Assembly: GCF_003026215.1 (NCBI RefSeq)
Contig: NZ_PYOC01000001.1
Coordinates: 1,256,066 to 1,320,065 of the forward strand
Reading direction: 5' to 3'
Origin: Photobacterium indicum
Lineage (GTDB): Bacteria; Pseudomonadota; Gammaproteobacteria; Enterobacterales; Vibrionaceae
Length of the DNA: 64,000 nucleotides
Part shown: in pieces, positions 9,143-16,331 of the stretch
How positions within the stretch are numbered: the stretch's first letter is position 1
How the letters are laid out: every line of letters starts with the position of its first letter
The notes under the pieces: generated by a model
Database searches by the model: none
What the model was told of the DNA's origin: nothing
Seen by the model: only the letters and a program-made list of their open reading frames with translations
Program-made: the position numbers and the translations under genes

Positions 9143-9679
9143 ATGACTCAGCTTTTCAATGATGATGAATCAAATGTATTTTTTCACAAAATTATCAAAG
9201 AGGCTAAAAGTAAAAATATAGTCGTTGATTTGGTTGCGATGAATAATGAAATTTTAGGATCGAAAGCACTTGGGTATGTTTTATATGACTCTGATGCAAT
9301 AGAGCTTGGTTTTGAAATTGATCGTGAATTTTTTGCAGAACATTATATGAGTATCTTTGAGGCTATGGCTAGCAATGGCGTTAGAGAGTCTTGGATAAAA
9401 CTTATTAAAGCTCTTTTGGGGGAAGATACTTTAGTTGAATTTGAAATACCAAACGCTGGTCATTTACGCGTGAATGTAAAAGAAAAAATAACGGAGCCAC
9501 CACAAGGACTAATTCTTGAAAATGGTGGTGAGTATGGCGGTATTGCAGAAACAGCGGGTATTAACAAAGGAATAATGATGAATCGCGTAAGCAGTAATTA
9601 CACGATAAACCAAGCGAGAAATGTATTAGAGAACTTAGCGGTTGAAGGAATCTTTACCGAATTTAATTTAGTGGGGTAA
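9143..9679 (+). CDS. putative baseplate protein (gpI-like position)
   Basis: The 178-residue product contains a helical middle with RESWIKLIKALLGEDTLVEF, then a strand-rich segment NAGHLRVNVKEKI, then a Gly-rich stretch. In P2-type operons the gene between J and the fibre is I, a wedge component that carries the fibres, and this gene has that size and position. The ATG at 9143 follows a GAAGGTTAA site. The fibre gene starts two bases after its stop. Confidence 0.45.
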   Translation: MTQLFNDDESNVFFHKIIKEAKSKNIVVDLVAMNNEILGSKALGYVLYDSDAIELGFEIDREFFAEHYMSIFEAMASNGVRESWIKLIKALLGEDTLVEFEIPNAGHLRVNVKEKITEPPQGLILENGGEYGGIAETAGINKGIMMNRVSSNYTINQARNVLENLAVEGIFTEFNLVG

Positions 9680-9681
9680 GT

Positions 9682-10377
9682 ATGAATTACAAAGACCCAG
9701 CGTTTAAGTCTGCACTTGAAGATGCGGTGAAATCAGTGTTGGCTGAGCAGCAACCGAACTCAAAAAATATGAAAGCAGGAGTGCCAACAGAGTTCATTAC
9801 ATTTGATCAGTTGCGGGTGGCTGAATTTGGTGAAATATCAGATTTGCTACTGATGCCAGTTCAAGGCACTAATGAAACAGTAGTGTTTCGAGTATCTGAT
9901 ATTGGCAAATTTATAGCTCCAGCAGCATCGAATACAGTGGCTGGTATTACTAAGTTGAGTAGTGCGACTGATAGTGACTCTGAAATTGCAGCAGCAACAC
10001 CATATGCTGTTTACCTAGTATCGCAAGCAATCTCTAATGTATCTGATGCGGCTTATTTGAAAACTGGTGGGAACATTACTGGTGATTGTTCAGCGGATAA
10101 TTTGACAAGTCGAGGGCGTGTTTCAGCCACAGGATCTCTTGAGGGGGCGAGCTCTTCTGTAAATGGGACCGCTTCTGCTGGTTTGGTTAAATCGAGAGCT
10201 GATGTTGTGGCATATGACTCATCAGCAGCACCGTCAACTATATATAAAAAATTGAGTCGTGTTATAGGGTCGGATGCAGTTGAATCACTTGGTACGATGG
10301 ATATGCTAGAGATCATTGCTACTAAGTTTGACGATCTTACTGTTAAGTTAAAGCGAGGTGGAGTGCCAGTAAAATGA
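9682..10377 (+). CDS. tail fibre protein with phage fibre repeat
   Basis: The 231-residue protein carries AGITKLSSATDSDSEIAAAT followed by PYAV at about residues 92-115. This is the short tail-fibre repeat (GIxxLSSATxSxSExxAATPxAV) common to T-even and P2-like fibres. The C-terminal part has serine- and alanine-rich strands ending in a helical tip. It overlaps the next gene by four bases (ATGA), and the two together probably form the distal receptor-binding fibre. Confidence in the fibre call is high because of the repeat. Confidence 0.8.
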   Translation: MNYKDPAFKSALEDAVKSVLAEQQPNSKNMKAGVPTEFITFDQLRVAEFGEISDLLLMPVQGTNETVVFRVSDIGKFIAPAASNTVAGITKLSSATDSDSEIAAATPYAVYLVSQAISNVSDAAYLKTGGNITGDCSADNLTSRGRVSATGSLEGASSSVNGTASAGLVKSRADVVAYDSSAAPSTIYKKLSRVIGSDAVESLGTMDMLEIIATKFDDLTVKLKRGGVPVK

Positions 10378-11426
10378 ATATCGAATTAACCTCTATGAGT
10401 GATGATGATTTTATTTTTCATTGCCGAACAATTAATCCTGACTCCTATCAAGAATGGCTTGATGACAATATTCATAATTTAAGTTGTTGGCAGGCATTAC
10501 GAGCGATAAGAGAAAGCCCAAGATTTAGAACGTTACCTCCTTCAGGTCGGATTTCAGCTTCAGACATTAATAGTGAACTTGGGCGGCCAGCCACACAGAA
10601 ATTATCGTTAAATGATTCAGAGGCAAGGGCGTTAGCAGGAAAACCAAGTGGGAGAATCGCATACAGTGATTTCTACGGAAAAACATTCAATCCGTATATT
10701 GGGCAAACTGTATATCAAAACGTTGGCACCTTTACCCATACTTTAAATCCTAAAACAAAATATGTTGAAATTATAGGCATCGGCGGTGGTGGCGGTGGAG
10801 GCAAGGCTATAGAAGATCAATGTGGCGGTGGCGGCGGTGGTTCGTCAAAAGTTGTCACTGCTGGATATTCAGTAACTTCAAGCGGCTCAATGACTGTTGT
10901 TGTCGGTTATGGGGGTAGCAGTAATCAGAACGGGCAATCATCATCTGTTAATGGATCCGGCACTTCTTGGGCGTCTGCTGGTGGTAGTAAAGGCGGTCAG
11001 GGCAACAGATTTGAAGGTACTGGAGGTCATGGTGGCAACGGTGGCGGCAGTGCTGGTGGCGCTGGTGCTATATATGACTCTGTTAATGGTAGCGTATCGG
11101 CTAAAAGTGGCGGTTCACCTGACGGTGGTGGCGGTGGTGGTACATATAAAGGTTTGGCATCTGCAGGTGGTTTCGGGGGCTCTGCGGGGGCAAGTGTTGC
11201 TAGTGGGGCTAATTGTTCCGGCGGTGGCGGTGGTGGCAACTACTACGGTGGCCGAGGCGGTAATGGCGGTTATTATAACGGAGATACTAGCTTTCAAAAC
11301 GGTAAAAATGCAACCGGACATGGTAATGGTGGGGGTGGTGCTGGCGGTTCTGTTTATGACACGTTTAACGGTGGTAAAGGGTCTGGTGGGTATATATTGA
11401 TAAAAGAGTATAAGGTTAAACCGTAA
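10374..11426 (+). CDS. receptor-binding tail fibre with glycine-rich tip
   Basis: The 350-residue protein has three parts. An N-terminal helical domain comes first. The conserved fibre segment ISASDINSELG ... LSLNDSEARALAG ... AYSDFYGKTF follows at residues 60-105. A very glycine-rich C-terminal domain runs from residue 130 to 340, with runs such as GGGGGGG, and ends in GSGGYILIKEY. This poly-glycine fold is found at the tips of phage adhesins, where loop variation sets host range. It is the last gene of the tail operon. The strong glycine bias produces long antisense reading frames that are not genes. Confidence 0.8.
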   Translation: MNIELTSMSDDDFIFHCRTINPDSYQEWLDDNIHNLSCWQALRAIRESPRFRTLPPSGRISASDINSELGRPATQKLSLNDSEARALAGKPSGRIAYSDFYGKTFNPYIGQTVYQNVGTFTHTLNPKTKYVEIIGIGGGGGGGKAIEDQCGGGGGGSSKVVTAGYSVTSSGSMTVVVGYGGSSNQNGQSSSVNGSGTSWASAGGSKGGQGNRFEGTGGHGGNGGGSAGGAGAIYDSVNGSVSAKSGGSPDGGGGGGTYKGLASAGGFGGSAGASVASGANCSGGGGGGNYYGGRGGNGGYYNGDTSFQNGKNATGHGNGGGGAGGSVYDTFNGGKGSGGYILIKEYKVKP

Positions 11427-11839
11427 AGCTGCGTTAAACATCCCATAGATAAGTGAGTTTCGATACAGTGAATAGAATCCCCCCCGTTAATCTGCATGAC
11501 TCTCTCATGTTCCATTACCCTCCATTTTATTGTTAGAACAAGAACGACACTCTTTGTGAGTGTTGAACTCAAGTGCTTTTGATTAAAGTTACATTCTGTA
11601 AAGCTATGATTTCGTATCCTTTTTGCACAGTATTGCGCTCTGTAAGCAGTAATGTGCATTGATAGGCATACTTGCGTGCTGATTTTTGTTACGTTTAGAG
11701 GTCAAGATAGTGAATTTAATTTGGTAACATACGATATCTTCTTGTTTATTTTCTTCGTATATCTTTGATTAAATACTGATAGACGAAAGAAGTTCGCATA
11801 ATAAAATGTTAGACAGTTATCGTACTGAGAGGAGTTTTA
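11427..11839. other. intergenic junction between tail operon and cassette island
   Basis: No credible gene was found in these 413 bases. A short hairpin ACACTC-TTTGT-GAGTGT lies near 11548-11566 but lacks a T-tract. GTTRRRY-type integron core heptamers occur at 11434-11440 (GTTAAAC) and 11808-11814 (GTTAGAC). The second lies 26 bases before the GNAT start, which is where a cassette boundary would be. No complete attC fold could be drawn around either. Confidence 0.4.
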
Positions 11840-12253
11840 GTGTTGGAAATTCATCAAATTGAAACTTTCGAAGATGTAAAAGATGAAACTCTTCGTTACC
11901 GTGTGAAGCGAGCTAGTACTGGTAGATCTTTAGAGTGCATTGCTAAATTGGACGGTAACGAGGTAGGTCTTTTATCACTTGACATCGGAAAGCGTCCAGA
12001 GGATCTCGATTTCATTTATGAGGTTTATGTTTTGCCTGATCATAGATCTAAAGGAGTTGGTGAAAAGTTAGTGAAATATGCGGAGTGTCAAGCAAGGTCA
12101 CGTGGTTGTTTAGGTATACGACTTGAAGCTCGAGCGTTTGATCATACGATAGATACCCAGTGGCTAATATCTTGGTATGGTAAGCAAGGCTATGTAATAG
12201 CAAAAAACAGCAGTGAATATATGGAAAAGTCATTCTCTTTGGTATCGATCTAA
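11840..12253 (+). CDS. GNAT family N-acetyltransferase (cassette gene)
   Basis: The 137-residue protein has the GNAT acetyl-CoA pyrophosphate-binding motif RSKGVGEKL at about residues 70-78, preceded by the beta-4 strand FIYEVYVLPDH and followed by the helix that fits GNAT motif A. The C-terminal ISWYGKQGY is the usual motif B. The substrate is unknown. The GTG at 11840 is chosen because GAGAGGAG lies six bases upstream. Its stop codon TAA (12251-12253) is part of the following VCR-like attC, the classic arrangement of an integron gene cassette. Confidence 0.85.
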   Translation: MLEIHQIETFEDVKDETLRYRVKRASTGRSLECIAKLDGNEVGLLSLDIGKRPEDLDFIYEVYVLPDHRSKGVGEKLVKYAECQARSRGCLGIRLEARAFDHTIDTQWLISWYGKQGYVIAKNSSEYMEKSFSLVSI

Positions 12254-12364
12254 CAGGCTACTTAAGAGGGATTTGCAACGCGTGGTATTTTGATTATGCA
12301 TTGGTTTATGTAAGGCGGTTTGCAGAGATTTTTGTATTGGTCACCTCTCCGCTGGGCGTTAGTA
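12248..12364 (+). repeat. VCR-like attC site of an integron cassette
   Basis: It begins with the R'' core ATCTAAC (RYYYAAC) and ends with a GGGCGTTAG R' core at 12354-12362; the whole is 117 bases, close to the usual VCR length. Internal segments TAAGAGGGATTTGCAACG and CAACGCGTGG match the Vibrio cholerae repeat as I remember it. The two ends are imperfectly complementary (CTAAC-GGC-AGAGG against CCTCT-GCTGGGC-GTTAG). It lies directly between two genes and overlaps the GNAT stop codon. Confidence 0.8.
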
Positions 12365-12378
12365 CAATAGAGGAAATA

Positions 12379-13188
12379 ATGAATAATAACGAAAGTGTTA
12401 ATTTTTTCATTCGTTTTGTGACTGAGAAATACAATAGTGTTGTTTCTGCTACTGATCTGCTAGTAAGAAGCTTATCTGGCGAGAAGGCACAAGATAAAAA
12501 AGAGAAAGCATTAGCCGTAAACAATAGTACCGGTGACTTGTTATCTGCACTGGCTAAAAACGATCAACCAGTATGGTTGACGGGACTAAATCAGCATACT
12601 AGATCTTATGCTGAGGGGAGATCAACTAGCTATCATTTGATGCAGTTTATTCTAGAAAATCGCGTAAATATCACTACTCATTCTTGGGTCTTTGATCAAA
12701 AATCCGAAGCATTCGATTTCGATTCAGTTTTCGAGCGTTATCGTTCAGAAAGCAGGCTTCCAGAGCTCTTTGACGAGATAGTTAGAATATTAGAAGAAAT
12801 CCAAAATAGCGGCGAAGTGGATAGCGTTACTATGATGTCAGCTTTAGGCAAAGTCATAGCAACGTTGAAAAAGAGTAAAGATGGCTCTTACTTTTCAGTA
12901 AACAGTGCTTGGTCATTCCTTGTATCTTTTTTGCAAAATTATATGTGGGCAGAGCTAATTAAATTACCTGTGCTAGGTACAGCAATGGAAGCTCTTAAGC
13001 AGACAATTGAGCAAACGAACCAAGAGATGTTTAAAGTTCACACTGAAGTACAAAACGAGATGCAACGCACAGTGGAAGAGCAAGTTAAAGGCCTTAATAG
13101 GTCTAATTTTAAGTTCATCGGTTATGATAAAAATGGGCACAACCTTGAAATATCATCTGAAGTAAAAGCTCTTTCAACAACGGTGTGA
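12379..13188 (+). CDS. hypothetical cassette protein, helical
   Basis: The gene starts at ATG 12379, with AGAGGAA just upstream, 15 bases after the attC. The upstream part of the same frame is attC sequence and not coding. The product of 269 residues is predominantly alpha-helical. It has a coiled-coil-like region near residues 215-250 (many Gln/Glu and heptad-like Met/Val) and a possible hydrophobic helix around 190-205. No catalytic motif or known family was recognised. Unknown, self-contained genes of this kind are typical of integron cassettes, so transfer is likely. Confidence 0.7.
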   Translation: MNNNESVNFFIRFVTEKYNSVVSATDLLVRSLSGEKAQDKKEKALAVNNSTGDLLSALAKNDQPVWLTGLNQHTRSYAEGRSTSYHLMQFILENRVNITTHSWVFDQKSEAFDFDSVFERYRSESRLPELFDEIVRILEEIQNSGEVDSVTMMSALGKVIATLKKSKDGSYFSVNSAWSFLVSFLQNYMWAELIKLPVLGTAMEALKQTIEQTNQEMFKVHTEVQNEMQRTVEEQVKGLNRSNFKFIGYDKNGHNLEISSEVKALSTTV

Positions 13189-13336
13189 TAATTGTACTAA
13201 TCGTATCAACATGACTTACTACATTCGACATTGTAGGTTCACTTTTAGTTTTAGTGATTAAGGTACTAAAAATTCAGGTTAATCTGCATAGTAGCAAACG
13301 TGTTATGCAGGCGTTATATCGTATAGGAAATAATTA

Positions 13337-14131
13337 ATGTCAAGTGTATGGATATTTTCCAATAAAAAGAAGGGATCGTATGGGGAGTCTGATTGGGACA
13401 CTGATACTATCCTCAAAAAGAAAAGATACTACTTTAAAGAATCTGAGCCTAACCGTAAAAATATAAAGAAAGGAGATTTGGTTTTGTTTAGGGTGTATGG
13501 TTCTGGTTTTTGGGGGAGTTGTGAAATTTCAGATGATTGGGTTCCAGATGAAAAGTGGCGAGATAAAGGGCGTGACGTAGCAACAGGATGGTTTCCAATA
13601 AAAAGTGTTATCAATTGGAATGTTGTTCTACCTTATGAAATTATTCGCTCAGAGTTATCTAATAAAAACTCACGTATGAGAATTGCAAAATCCAACTCTG
13701 AAGAAAAAAGCAAAATTGAATTTGCAAAAAAAATATATATTGATCTAGGTTATGGCGCTACTGATGGTAATTTCTTTGTACTTGAATCTGGTGTTGAAGA
13801 AGCTGTTAAAGCAAATATTTCTCAATTAAAGCTAAAGTTGGCTGAAGATTCTATTCAGCAGCAATGTGACCTTGGTATTGGTGTTGGTCGAACAGATTTA
13901 ATTTGCCGAGATGAAGATAATAACTTCGTTGTATTAGAACTAAAAGCTACCCAAACTTCTGATTATGTTGTTGGACAGATATTAAGATATATGGGTTACA
14001 TTCAAGAGAATTGGGCTGAAAAAGAAAAGGTTAAAGTAAAAGGAATTATCATGACGCCGTCTTATGATGAGCATTTACGGCTTGCGGCTAAAGCTGCAAA
14101 TATTCAAGTTCTGCGTTTAAGAATAACGTGA
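13337..14131 (+). CDS. EVE-like domain fused to NucS-type PD-(D/E)XK nuclease
   Basis: The 264-residue protein has two parts. Residues 1-110 resemble an EVE/PUA-like fold: VWIFSNKKKGSYG at the start, then KKGDLVLFRVYGSGFWGSCE. EVE domains read modified bases in DNA or RNA. Residues 130-264 resemble the NucS/DUF91 nuclease core: GRTDLICRDEDNNFVVLELK gives the catalytic D and E-x-K, followed by VVGQILRYMGYI. The combination suggests a nuclease directed by modified nucleic acid, a restriction-like defence. It lies between integron recombination sites as a likely cassette gene. The nuclease part is convincing; the EVE call is weaker. Confidence 0.75.
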   Translation: MSSVWIFSNKKKGSYGESDWDTDTILKKKRYYFKESEPNRKNIKKGDLVLFRVYGSGFWGSCEISDDWVPDEKWRDKGRDVATGWFPIKSVINWNVVLPYEIIRSELSNKNSRMRIAKSNSEEKSKIEFAKKIYIDLGYGATDGNFFVLESGVEEAVKANISQLKLKLAEDSIQQQCDLGIGVGRTDLICRDEDNNFVVLELKATQTSDYVVGQILRYMGYIQENWAEKEKVKVKGIIMTPSYDEHLRLAAKAANIQVLRLRIT

Positions 14132-14138
14132 GTATACG

Positions 14139-14192
14139 ATATAACAAGGCAATGCGTTGCACTCGGCGGTTTTGGTATTGCTGGCGTTATAT
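14139..14192 (+). repeat. short attC site of an integron cassette
   Basis: The outer arms ATATAAC (14139-14145) and GTTATAT (14186-14192) are perfect inverted repeats. The inner arms GCAATGC and GTATTGC pair with one mismatch, and an unpaired CACTCGGCGG loop lies between them. This R''-L''-L'-R' layout, 54 bases long, is that of a short attC. It starts eight bases after the stop of the nuclease gene. The same GCGTTATAT core also occurs before that gene (13311-13319), although no full attC is visible there. Confidence 0.7.
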
Positions 14193-14210
14193 GCTCTTTG
14201 AGGGAAAATG

Positions 14211-14315
14211 ATGAGTTTCGTGGGTTCGCTACGTAAAAGTATTGTAAGTACTTTATCAATTTATAGTAAGAGTGATTTTAATCCACAATCAGGATGGAAA
14301 GTTTTTTTATCTTGA
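14211..14315 (+). CDS. small upstream ORF overlapping the membrane-protein gene
   Basis: A 34-residue frame starts at ATG 14211 behind AGGGA, a far better ribosome site than that of the downstream gene. It ends inside the start of the 14294 gene. In its own frame the overlap contains T TTT TTA at 14303-14309, a classic -1 slip heptamer, and a slip would fuse it to the membrane protein. It may be a coupling leader, an N-terminal extension made by frameshifting, or the result of a base lost from a T-run. Confidence 0.35.
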   Translation: MSFVGSLRKSIVSTLSIYSKSDFNPQSGWKVFLS

Positions 14316-14842
14316 GTGCTTGGTGGATTGTTCCTACGGTGGTAGCTGTTGCACTTGTTGAGGTTTTAGGGCGTAAGTTTTCAGTTACATATCTACAGAA
14401 GGCGATTGGTCAAGGTGTTAGCCCTGAATTATGGAATACTCTTGGTGTTATTGCTTTAATTTCGATGGGGGTAAGTATTCTCCTATCAAGATTTGATGCT
14501 ATTCATTCATTTTCGGCTAAAATTGCAAATAAACTATTATTGGTGAGTTTTGAAGTCGGTCTGCTTGGGTTGGGTGTTATTATTGGTCAAACAATATTTG
14601 GATTTGAAAAATCTCAGTTTCTGAATTGGCAAGTATGGTTTTTTGGCATTGGTTTTGTAAGTATGATTCTAATTGCCATCTTATTAAATTTTATTTTGTG
14701 GTTTTGTTCCCAAATAATTTATTCGCAAGATGGGAAAACAAACTTTATGCAAAAAACGGCTAGCAACCACTATTTTTTCATCTTTTTTTTAGGTTTATCT
14801 TTAATCTTTGTACCAATCATTTTATTGGTACTAGAAAGATGA
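14294..14842 (+). CDS. multi-pass inner membrane protein, unknown (cassette gene)
   Basis: The 182-residue protein has about five membrane-spanning segments (roughly residues 5-25, 48-64, 78-99, 112-137 and 158-179) and short loops. No transporter or enzyme motif is visible. The ATG at 14294 has no good ribosome site, so translation may depend on the small ORF upstream. It lies about 100 bases past an attC and is followed by another membrane-anchored protein gene; the two might act together. Function unknown. Confidence 0.65.
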   Translation: MESFFILSAWWIVPTVVAVALVEVLGRKFSVTYLQKAIGQGVSPELWNTLGVIALISMGVSILLSRFDAIHSFSAKIANKLLLVSFEVGLLGLGVIIGQTIFGFEKSQFLNWQVWFFGIGFVSMILIAILLNFILWFCSQIIYSQDGKTNFMQKTASNHYFFIFFLGLSLIFVPIILLVLER

Positions 14843-14967
14843 ATATATCAAGTTGACACGTTTAACCCCAGCCTTGGTATGGGATTTGATAGGCTTTGTG
14901 AGTACCTAGAGGTATACCTTATTGCAGGTGCCATACAAAGTTTTTATATAATTATAAGTAAGTGATT

Positions 14968-15951
14968 ATGGATTTTGAAAGAAAATTATCCTCTCTAGAA
15001 GAGGAGTTAGCTAGTCTTAAAAAAGAAGGTACGAAAATATCAGATGATACGCGAAAAGCATTGATTTTTGATATTGTAGAAAAAAGTAAAAATAGTAGGT
15101 ACAAAGCATTAACTATTGGTGTTGGTATTATGGCTGTGATTTTATCACTTGTTGCAACGATTGGCTTCCAATCTGTGCAGAACAAAACAGCAGAATACAT
15201 AGTTGGCTCTGAGTTAAAGAAACAAGTTTTAAGTGAATTATCACGAGAGAAATTGGAGTCTGAAAAGAACTTAATTGAAGCAAGGCTGATCGTTGAACAA
15301 TTGAGAACTGAAGAAAATAAATTAGAAAACAGAATTGAAAAATTGCTTAGTAAAGTTGATGCAAAGCAAAAATCATTAGAAAGAGTATCTAATGTTATTG
15401 CTAAACTGGGTGTTGCAAATAGAGATATAGCGACAATAATTGAACCAGAAATGCTTAATGCGATTAATGACTCAAATATATTTATTTTTTTTAATTCATT
15501 TGGGATTTCTAATGTTTCTGTTATTAAGTTGTTAGCAACAGAAACCGAAGGATTTAATTTTCATAATATTACAAAAAATAGTATCCGCGATAATGTCAAA
15601 CAGATTCAAGAGCGGTATGAATTGTCTGTTGATGGTAATTTAGGCCCATGTACCTCATTGGTTATTGGTTCATTACTTTTAGACAATTATGAGGTGGAGA
15701 CGAGAAAAGAGTTGGAGATGTCATCATTTAATTCTGAAAAATGGTTAACGAATTCATATCAAACCTGCTCACAAAGAGATAAATCTCAGATTCAACGATA
15801 TGTAGACTATCCCGATCTTCCAATGCATATACAGTTAAATAACTTTATTACAGCGACTGGAATACCAAGAAAGGATTTTCTCAAAAATTTAACAAAAAAT
15901 ATGCCAGAACCAATTGCGTATAAAGCATTGAGCTATATTGGCTATGAGTAA
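14968..15951 (+). CDS. single-pass coiled-coil protein with peptidoglycan-binding-like region
   Basis: I use ATG 14968; GTG 14962 is an alternative two codons earlier. The 327-residue protein has an N-terminal charged coiled coil (residues 1-25) and one membrane segment near 42-65 (ALTIGVGIMAVILSLVATIG). A long coiled coil follows at about 80-150. The C-terminal domain includes VKQIQERYELSVDGNLGPCT, which resembles the repeat of PG_binding_1 domains (LQ...VDG..G..T). That would place the C-terminus in the periplasm. It follows the multi-pass gene on the same strand. Exact role unknown. Confidence 0.6.
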   Translation: MDFERKLSSLEEELASLKKEGTKISDDTRKALIFDIVEKSKNSRYKALTIGVGIMAVILSLVATIGFQSVQNKTAEYIVGSELKKQVLSELSREKLESEKNLIEARLIVEQLRTEENKLENRIEKLLSKVDAKQKSLERVSNVIAKLGVANRDIATIIEPEMLNAINDSNIFIFFNSFGISNVSVIKLLATETEGFNFHNITKNSIRDNVKQIQERYELSVDGNLGPCTSLVIGSLLLDNYEVETRKELEMSSFNSEKWLTNSYQTCSQRDKSQIQRYVDYPDLPMHIQLNNFITATGIPRKDFLKNLTKNMPEPIAYKALSYIGYE

Positions 15952-15964
15952 TGCGTAGATTTTG

Positions 15965-16059
15965 TATAACAAATTTATCAACACGATTGATGACATCATT
16001 GGTTGTGATTGTTCTTTAATTCAATGTCTTAAGGAATAATTTCAACGTGGTCGTTATGG
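15965..16059 (+). repeat. possible degenerate attC site
   Basis: It opens with TATAACAAA (15965-15973) and closes with a GTTATGG core at 16053-16059. Inner segments CAACACG (15979-15985) and CGTGGTCG (16046-16053) pair imperfectly. The 95-base length fits an attC. It starts shortly after the stop of the coiled-coil gene. Pairing is weak, so this is only a candidate. Confidence 0.35.
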
Positions 16060-16127
16060 TGGTATGCAGCAAAGCGGAAATTATTAATAAGTGGTAGATA
16101 AATAATCAAGTGGATTATTTTGATGAT

Positions 16128-16158
16128 ATTTGGCTCTGGAGGGTTACCAGAGCCAAAT
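16128..16158 (-). terminator. strong hairpin downstream of the small reverse gene
   Basis: A perfect 12-bp stem (16128-16139 with 16147-16158, arm ATTTGGCTCTGG) encloses a seven-base loop. It starts six bases beyond the stop codon of the small minus-strand gene. There is no clear T-tract on either side, so a terminator or a transcript-stabilising role are both possible. Confidence 0.5.
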
Positions 16159-16163
16159 GGAAG

Positions 16164-16331
16164 TTAAGGCTTTAGTTGTTCAAGTACTTTGCTAAGTATA
16201 ACGCAGCTTGAACTGACTAAGGTCATTGCGAAGAGATTGGATGAATTCTCTAGTCCTAAGAAAACCCCTAACGCAGCAAGTAGGATAGCAAATACTGTAA
16301 GGAACAGTATATATATCGCTTTATATGACAA
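16164..16331 (-). CDS. small membrane protein with TTG start, opposite strand
   Basis: This is a short gene that standard length cut-offs miss. The frame starts at TTG (complement 16329-16331), seven bases after AAGGAG, and ends at TAA (16164-16166), giving 55 residues. Residues 6-27 (IYILFLTVFAILLAALGVFL) form a membrane helix and a second hydrophobic stretch follows at 33-48. A strong hairpin follows the stop at once. The opposite-strand frame over the same bases (16189-16401) has a poor TTG start and low-complexity character, and I regard it as the shadow. Function unknown. Confidence 0.55.
   Translation of the reverse strand: MSYKAIYILFLTVFAILLAALGVFLGLENSSNLFAMTLVSSSCVILSKVLEQLKP

Larger units (their letters stand above)
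1..11426 (+). mobile_element. prophage or tailocin late region (contractile tail module)
   Basis: About sixteen genes lie on one strand with stop/start overlaps (TAATG, ATGA) at nearly every junction, as in phage late operons. The order is Ig-repeat protein, neck/tail completion, terminator, sheath, tube, frameshifted chaperone, tape measure, baseplate proteins and fibres, which is the canonical order for a contractile tail. No capsid, terminase, lysis or integrase gene lies inside the window. Upstream sequence is therefore needed to decide between an intact prophage, a remnant and an R-type tailocin. Individual assignments rest on order plus a few motifs, because most of these proteins are highly diverged. 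Confidence 0.8.

Noticed and set aside
10897..11441. Several long ORFs on both strands over the Gly-rich fibre gene
   Set aside because: They are by-products of the GGN-rich codons of the fibre tip and have low-complexity proline- or valine-rich products.
12301..12378. Longer start for the cassette protein at 12301
   Set aside because: These bases belong to the VCR-like attC; ATG 12379 has its own AGAGGAA ribosome site.
13189..13336. Full attC between the 12379 and 13337 genes
   Set aside because: Only a GCGTTATAT R'-type core at 13311-13319 is visible; no matching left arm could be found.
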